Assembly: GCA_023375675.1 (NCBI GenBank)
Contig: JALQBC010000001.1
Location: forward strand, 310,001-374,000
From: Cytospora piceicola
Taxonomy: Eukaryota > Ascomycota > Sordariomycetes > Diaporthales > Cytosporaceae
Length of the DNA stretch: 64,000 bases
Direction: 5' to 3'
The translations under genes were made by a program, and so were the position numbers. Within the stretch, counting starts at the first letter, position 1. Every line of letters starts with the position of its first letter. Shown piece after piece: positions 59,094 through 64,000 of this stretch. A model generated the notes under the pieces. That model was given only the letters and a program-made list of their open reading frames with translations, had not been told where the DNA came from and did no database searches.

Positions 59094-61544
59094 GCATATG
59101 GTGCTTCATTCCGATGTCGCCTGATTGACGTCGCTCTGAAAGTGCTTGGGGGATTATCATAGCATTGTTTCAGGGTTCCGCATGGTTACCTGGCCATATC
59201 GTCCCCCCAGCGTTCTCAATTTCAGGATTTTATCAAAGACCACGGCGGAGGGTTTGCAATTTCACTATCTACTCTCCGCCACAGCGTATTTAACGGTCTC
59301 CACCAACGATATGGCAATGGCCTCGCCGACTTGGACCTTTCACGGGCCCTGCTTGTTTGATGAATGCCCTTCCTCACCGCCTCCGTGCTAGTAGAACGTG
59401 GCAGCCTCTTCCGGCTCAGCCACCTGGTCGATTGCACGTCGACACCAGGTCGTATTGCCCGACCAGTGCATGGGGATGACGTGGTTAGGTGATGGAGGTG
59501 GGCCAAGCTTTAGACAACCGCGTTTGAGCATGGCTATGGCGGAAAGGAGGGACTGCTGAACCGTTGGTTGGTTTCAACGGCCAGGGCAGAATATGGCCGG
59601 AGCATTACAGGATACTATTTCCAAGTATCAGATTTTGGCTGAGGTGCCTGATGCTTCGGCGACGGGTGGTCGGGCATGTTGGCCGCGTCAGACGAGACAA
59701 GGCACACGTGGCCATAGAGATGACCGGCCGGCACAGTCGCCCAAGCTGTTGAAGACTTCAGTGGTGCAGTGTTTATGTTGTCGCCGAATGACATGGTGAG
59801 GTACTGAGGTAGCGAGGGTAGATGAATTCGATATGATGGTGTTCACATGAAGCTTCGTGTCCGTGTGCGTGAATGTCCACGGGTCCAAGCGTGCAGGTCT
59901 GAGGCCAAGATTGCCCTTGTTGATGCTCGGATGCGGAGCATTGGGTCAGTGTGTTGGCTAACATGTGCCAGGTTAGTGGTGTGTGAAGCCTCGGGCCTGA
60001 CTTCTATTTGTCGTCCTCCGTCCTGAGTACTCTGTTTTACCAAGGCAACCGACGGATTGGGGTGGGTCAGCGACTGTCCAGACCCAACAAGGCCTCCACC
60101 CCAGCTTGTTGAACCTTAATTCCTATGAGGACCTATGCGGTGCTGTGTTTCTGCCTATTCTGGATTGCCTGCTTGCACCTGCATAAGTCAGGCACAGTTT
60201 GATGCTCATTGGACGAGGATGTGTGGATCTCCTGCCTCTACCGGTTATCCTTCTTCAAGGAACCAACCAACCTGCCAAGTGAACCCGAGCTTGTTGGTCC
60301 CGGAAACGACGGACTCGCTTCCGGTGGAACTCGCGCGGCGCATTGTCTGTCGTTCGTGGTGGTGCTAGGTGAACCAACTTAGGTATGTGTGTCTGTTGCG
60401 CACTGCACATATACTCGGTAGGTAGGTAGGTACATGGAGCTTGGTGAGCACCATGATGCTCGGCAGCAACACTCAGGCATGTCTGTGCCTACCTACTTGT
60501 GCACTTACAGCTGTGTCAGCCCTGGAGCCCAGGTGGGCGGCTTTCACGAAGGAATGGGATTGCATTCTCGCAGTCATGTACGTACGGATCACAGCTCCAG
60601 AGCAGCGCCTCCCTTTTGGTTGGGCATCATGCTTATTTGAGGTGTTTATTGAGCGAAGACCGAGGGCCTTGTTGAAGTAATATGTACCTCTATTATTTGG
60701 TCCTGAAGGGCATCTGGGAATGATGTAGCCATGGGTATTATATAAATATCGAATATATCCCAACCGGTTCTTCACCCGCAGCACGCTCACAACCAGCTTA
60801 TACAATGATCTAGAACATGGCGTCCTCACAGCATTACATAGCTCGCTTGCTACACACCGAAGTCCCAGTCCAGAAATCTTGCCTTTCTTTTCATATATTC
60901 CGTCGACTTAATATAGTATATTATGAAACCGTTTTTACCCGCTCCTCCTTGCCTAGCATATCTCGACATGTTGCCTCTTCAGTCTCTTTATTCCACTTTG
61001 CCCATCGAGGGACCATGAACCAACTATCTTTCTTTCATGTCATTTTGCTTCGCCCGGTCCTTCTCGAGATCGAAAAAGGATGAAGTCGCATCAGCATCAA
61101 CTGAGGAGAAGATATCACTGAACCATGAACGGTCCGATCTATTTCGACCCTGTTTACAGACCGTTCCAGAGTCTCACCAGCAAGAGACTCATATACCTCT
61201 TCTATCTCGTCTTTGTGTTCTCTGATATTCCTGCGCCAGTGGTTTTTGATATTAGACCGCCCTGGTACCATCATAAGCCCATCCACGGACCCTGTCATAG
61301 CCTCGCTAGTGGGACTGGTATTCTTCCCATACAAACTTATAAATACTCCAAGCGTACAAGATATTGCTGTTTCACTGAATCATTCCCATCTGCCTTGATT
61401 CTTTGTAGTTTTGTCTGTCCCACCCCTCGTTCTTATACGTATCCAGCCAACATCCCTTTGGTCAGTCAAGGCCTTATCTCATACGACCTTCAGACTCAAA
61501 CCGTCTACCATCCCACACACCCTTACCGACAAAACAAACCCAAC
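59094..61544. other. Intergenic region, pbp1 to LPMO
   Basis: 2.45 kb. No frame here looks like a gene. It contains a GGTAGGTAGGTAC motif at about 60419-60432 and, near the end, a TATA box (61338-61344) with a C/T- and C/A-rich LPMO leader. Confidence 0.55.
61338..61344 (+). promoter_or_regulatory. TATA box for the LPMO gene
   Basis: TATAAAT about 200 bp before the ATG at 61545, followed by CT-rich and then CA-rich leader sequence. Confidence 0.5.
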
Positions 61545-62642
61545 ATGAAAACAACCGCCCTCGCCGCGGCGGCCCTCCTGGGGACCGCCACGGCACACAT
61601 GGAGATGAGGTTCCCGGCGCCCCTGAACAGCAAGTACAACCCGCACACGGACCCGGCCCGCACCGATTACTCCATGACCAGCCCGCTCGCCCGCGACGGC
61701 TCCGACTACCCCTGCAAGGGCCACCACGCCCTCCTCGGCACCCCGGCCGGCGCCCCCACCGCCTCCCTCGCCCTCGGCTCCGCCGCCCGCGTCGACGTCG
61801 CCGGCGGCGCCCCCCACGGCGGCGGCTCCTGCCAGGTCTCGCTGTCCACCGACGGCGCCCGCACCTTCTCCGTCCTCAAGAGCGTCGTCGGCGGCTGCCC
61901 CGCCGGCGCCACCACCTCCATCGGCTTCACCGTGCCGCCCGACGCGCCCGCCGGCGACGCCGTGCTCGCCTGGTCGTGGCACAACCGCATCGGCAACCGC
62001 GAGATGTACATGAACTGCGCCTCCGTCACCCTGACGGGCGGCGGCGTTGGCGGCGGCGCATCGCCGCCGCCGTCGTCGTACTCGTCATACTCGTCCCTGC
62101 CGGGCATCTTCGTCGCCAACGTCGGGAACGGGTGCTCGGTCGCCGAGGGCGGCGACGTCGTGTACCCGGACCCGGGCCCGGACGTCGTGGAGCAGAGCAC
62201 CAACCCGATCCATCCGGACGGGGACTGCGGCCCGTCGGCGCCGCCGCCCTCGGGTCACGAGCCGGCCGCGGGGCACAATGGGGGGAGGGCGTCTGGGGGC
62301 GAGGGCCGCGAGGGCCGCCACGGCCCAGCGGGGTCGCGCCGGCCCGGCGCGCCCGTCGCCGATACTGCTGCTGCTGCTGCTGCTGCTGCTCCGCCCCAAC
62401 GGTCCACCCCCGCGGCGGAGAAGCCCAAAGGGCCGCCGCGCCCGGAAGCAGGAGGGGCCGCGGCCCCGATGGTCCTCCCAGGCACGGCCTGCGCCGGCGA
62501 GGGGGAATGGCGCTGCCTGCCCGCCGGGGACGCGTTCCAGCGTTGCGCCTCGGGGCAGTGGTCCGTCGTCATGCCGGTGGCTGCCGGCACCAACTGCGTG
62601 CCTGGCGTGACGGACGATCTGGAGATTATAGCCGCCCGATGA
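61545..62642 (+). CDS. AA11 lytic polysaccharide monooxygenase with X278 module
   Basis: Single exon, 365 residues, starting at the ATG at 61545, although the frame is open upstream. The signal peptide MKTTALAAAALLGTATA is cleaved before His18, which becomes the N-terminal copper ligand of the histidine brace. AA11 blocks: HMEMRFPAPLNSKYNP, DYPCKGHHALL (second His at 60 or 61), GGGSCQVSLSTDG, and AWSWHNRIGNREMYMNCASV. The linker is Pro/Gly-rich with a CTG-encoded poly-Ala tract. The C-terminal PGTACAGEGEWRCLP...FQRCASGQW...TNCVPG is the X278 cysteine-rich module found attached to AA11 enzymes and thought to bind chitin. The enzyme should oxidatively cleave chitin outside the cell. Cu and an electron donor or H2O2 are family knowledge, not visible here. 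Confidence 0.93.
   Translation: MKTTALAAAALLGTATAHMEMRFPAPLNSKYNPHTDPARTDYSMTSPLARDGSDYPCKGHHALLGTPAGAPTASLALGSAARVDVAGGAPHGGGSCQVSLSTDGARTFSVLKSVVGGCPAGATTSIGFTVPPDAPAGDAVLAWSWHNRIGNREMYMNCASVTLTGGGVGGGASPPPSSYSSYSSLPGIFVANVGNGCSVAEGGDVVYPDPGPDVVEQSTNPIHPDGDCGPSAPPPSGHEPAAGHNGGRASGGEGREGRHGPAGSRRPGAPVADTAAAAAAAAPPQRSTPAAEKPKGPPRPEAGGAAAPMVLPGTACAGEGEWRCLPAGDAFQRCASGQWSVVMPVAAGTNCVPGVTDDLEIIAAR
62364..62391 (+). repeat. CTG/GCT microsatellite in the LPMO linker
   Basis: Run of about nine GCT codons giving a poly-Ala stretch between the AA11 domain and the X278 module. In frame. Confidence 0.85.
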
Positions 62643-63633
62643 AGAAAAGTAGAAGGGGAGAAAAAAAGGGTGGGGGGGGGCTTGACTGTTCCGGCAGTGA
62701 TGAGATGCGTCGAGGAGGGCGGGGAGGTCATTGTGGTGCTTTGTCCCAGAGGCGTGGGAAAAAGTCTGCGTGTGCTTAGGTAGGCACAGGGTGGAATCGG
62801 CTTGTGTCCTTGAGATCCCACGCTGCGTTATGTTTTAGGTCGAGAGACTTCCAAGGAAAAAGGAAAGGGAGCAAACTCCCCAGTACGGAGAGGTCCTTGA
62901 GTGGAGAGTGTACTGCTCTATGAAGATGTAAGTAATTTATCATAACGCGTCGATGGGATTTGTATCGTTCGTGGATCAGTCACCTACTCGTAAGGGATAT
63001 GAGAACGTACATATGCAGTGAGACGATGTAGCAGCAAAGGATGAAGACCCACGACTTATACGTTCCTGTTCGACGACAGCGAGGGCAGACTTCGATGCCC
63101 GGCTGCTGGACATTAGACAGTAGACCAGAGCATATCGACCACATCGACCTCGATAAGTGGCAGTAAAACCATGCCACTACAGCTGACAAAACAATTTCAC
63201 CCGGATCATAAGCGACGGCAGTCCAGTTTCAAAAGTTCAGGAGCGTAAGCCCTTCCTTCAATATTCAGCAAAATAGAACCACGACTCCATTTTCTGTGAT
63301 TTACCTTCCCCCCCTTTCCCCCCCATTCCACCCCTTCCTTTCCTTTCATCCTCCCATCGACCCCCCCCCAACCTCATGCCACGTACAATACAACAAACCG
63401 AGAAGCGGGCACCCACACCAACATGCGTAATACGTACATACATACACTAAAGAAGAAACACTATCATCATCATATGTTGCCTCGCCTGTTGTTGTTGCTG
63501 CTTTTCACCCTCTCCTCTCCTGCCACTCTTGTGGTACTACAGGGATTTGTATCCCCTTCTCGACTTCATATGTAGCCTGTCTGGTTCACGACTACTCTCC
63601 ACGCCTCTCACACGCCTGGGCGACAAGTATTCC
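62643..63633. other. Intergenic region
   Basis: Almost 1 kb between the LPMO gene and the 3' end of the next minus-strand gene. A poly-G run (62673-62680) and C-rich runs near 63305-63370 are present. No gene supported. Confidence 0.55.
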
Positions 63634-64000
63634 CTAATACCTCCTATCCCCCGGGCCCGGGGGATACGCCTCATGAGGCCTCAGCTGCCTGCGCAGGGGG
63701 TCCGCCCGCGGGTCCACCCTAAGATCCGCCTGCTGTTGCTGCTGCTGCTGCGGCGGCGGCGGTGGCGGCCCTCCCCTCAGCTCCCCGCGGAACTCGGCCC
63801 CGAACTCGGGCCGCAGCTCCACCACCTGGTGCCCGCGCGCCCGAGGGTCCATGGCGGCGGCGGCGTACTCGTCGCCCCGGAGCCCCTGCCGCATGCCATC
63901 CCTCATGGCCCGGAGGTCCTCGGCCACCCTCATGTCCCTCTCGCGCAGCTGGCTCTCGCGCAGGTGGCTCTCGCGCATGATCTGGCTCTCGCGCATCTGG
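63634..64000 (-). CDS. 3' end of an unidentified gene with RES(Q/H) repeats (partial)
   Basis: The minus-strand frame is open to the window edge and ends with TAG at 63636-63634; at least 121 codons. It opens with short charged repeats (MRESQIMRESHLRESQLRERD), a likely single-helix or coiled region, then an Ala tract, Arg/Glu-rich sequence, and a Pro6-Gln7 run encoded by CCG/CAG repeats, ending GPGDRRY. No domain is visible, so the product cannot be named. High GC and in-frame trinucleotide tracts fit a disordered regulatory protein C-terminus. Confidence 0.6.
   Translation of the reverse strand, partial: QMRESQIMRESHLRESQLRERDMRVAEDLRAMRDGMRQGLRGDEYAAAAMDPRARGHQVVELRPEFGAEFRGELRGGPPPPPPQQQQQQQADLRVDPRADPLRRQLRPHEAYPPGPGDRRY

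Noticed and set aside
61125..61544. 140-codon N-terminal extension of the LPMO
   Set aside because: It would bury the signal peptide; His18 must be N-terminal in the mature enzyme, and a TATA box lies inside the extension.
61976..62779. 267-codon frame overlapping the LPMO gene
   Set aside because: Arg-rich +1 frame of the GC-rich LPMO sequence; no domain or start context.
1..64000. CRISPR array, complete transposon or prophage
   Set aside because: No regularly spaced repeats, transposase or reverse transcriptase frames, or long terminal repeats were seen; the sequence is eukaryotic.

Overview
The window is nuclear DNA of a filamentous ascomycete, most likely a Sordariomycete. The signs are short GT-AG introns (about 50-260 bp) with CTRAY-type branch points, GC-rich third codon positions, CT-rich leaders, and dispersed CCTAGG/ACCTAGGT palindromic islands in the spacers. 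The gene set also fits: an ataxin-2/Pbp1 protein, an F-box/WD40 protein of the Neurospora FWD-1 kind, KTR mannosyltransferase, GT90 CAP10 protein, NACHT-ankyrin NLR and AA11 LPMO. The class assignment is inferred from gene and motif style; I could not search a database. I see no bacterial-type operon, CRISPR array, complete transposon, tRNA or rRNA. All exon boundaries were worked out by hand from splice sites and reading phase.

Region 1-5.4 kb: 3' part of a beta-lactamase-fold serine hydrolase, a GT25 glycosyltransferase (minus), and a type I membrane protein whose last intron/exon junction lies in a 96-bp-period tandem duplication. Region 7.7-11 kb: Cdc24, the Cdc42 exchange factor (minus), behind a 3.4-kb gene-poor stretch. 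Region 14.4-21.1 kb: SAM methyltransferase (minus), then a divergent pair, GT90/CAP10 (minus) and GT15 KTR mannosyltransferase (plus). With the GT25 gene this makes three glycosyltransferases within 20 kb. Region 22.6 kb: a small secreted cysteine-rich protein next to an AT-rich, palindrome-bearing spacer.

Region 25-37 kb: F-box/WD40 ubiquitin-ligase subunit, Vps60 (ESCRT-III), MFS sugar transporter, SDR oxidoreductase and a GNAT acetyltransferase. Region 37-46.4 kb: a NACHT-ankyrin NLR and the meiotic mismatch-repair protein MLH3 (both minus), then a low-complexity conserved fungal protein across a spacer with a perfect 20-bp palindrome. Region 47-52 kb: nitrilase, FAD oxidoreductase and a secreted protein. 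Region 55-59 kb: the ataxin-2 homologue Pbp1 in five exons with Lsm, LsmAD and PAM2 parts. Region 61.5-62.6 kb: AA11-X278 chitin-active LPMO. At the right edge lies the 3' end of a gene with RES(Q/H) repeats.

The genes form no single pathway. Functional threads are polarity, trafficking and RNA control (Cdc24, Vps60, Pbp1, F-box protein), cell-surface glycans (GT25, GT90, GT15), outward-facing proteins (cysteine-rich protein, LPMO, secreted protein, transporter) and self/non-self sensing (NLR).
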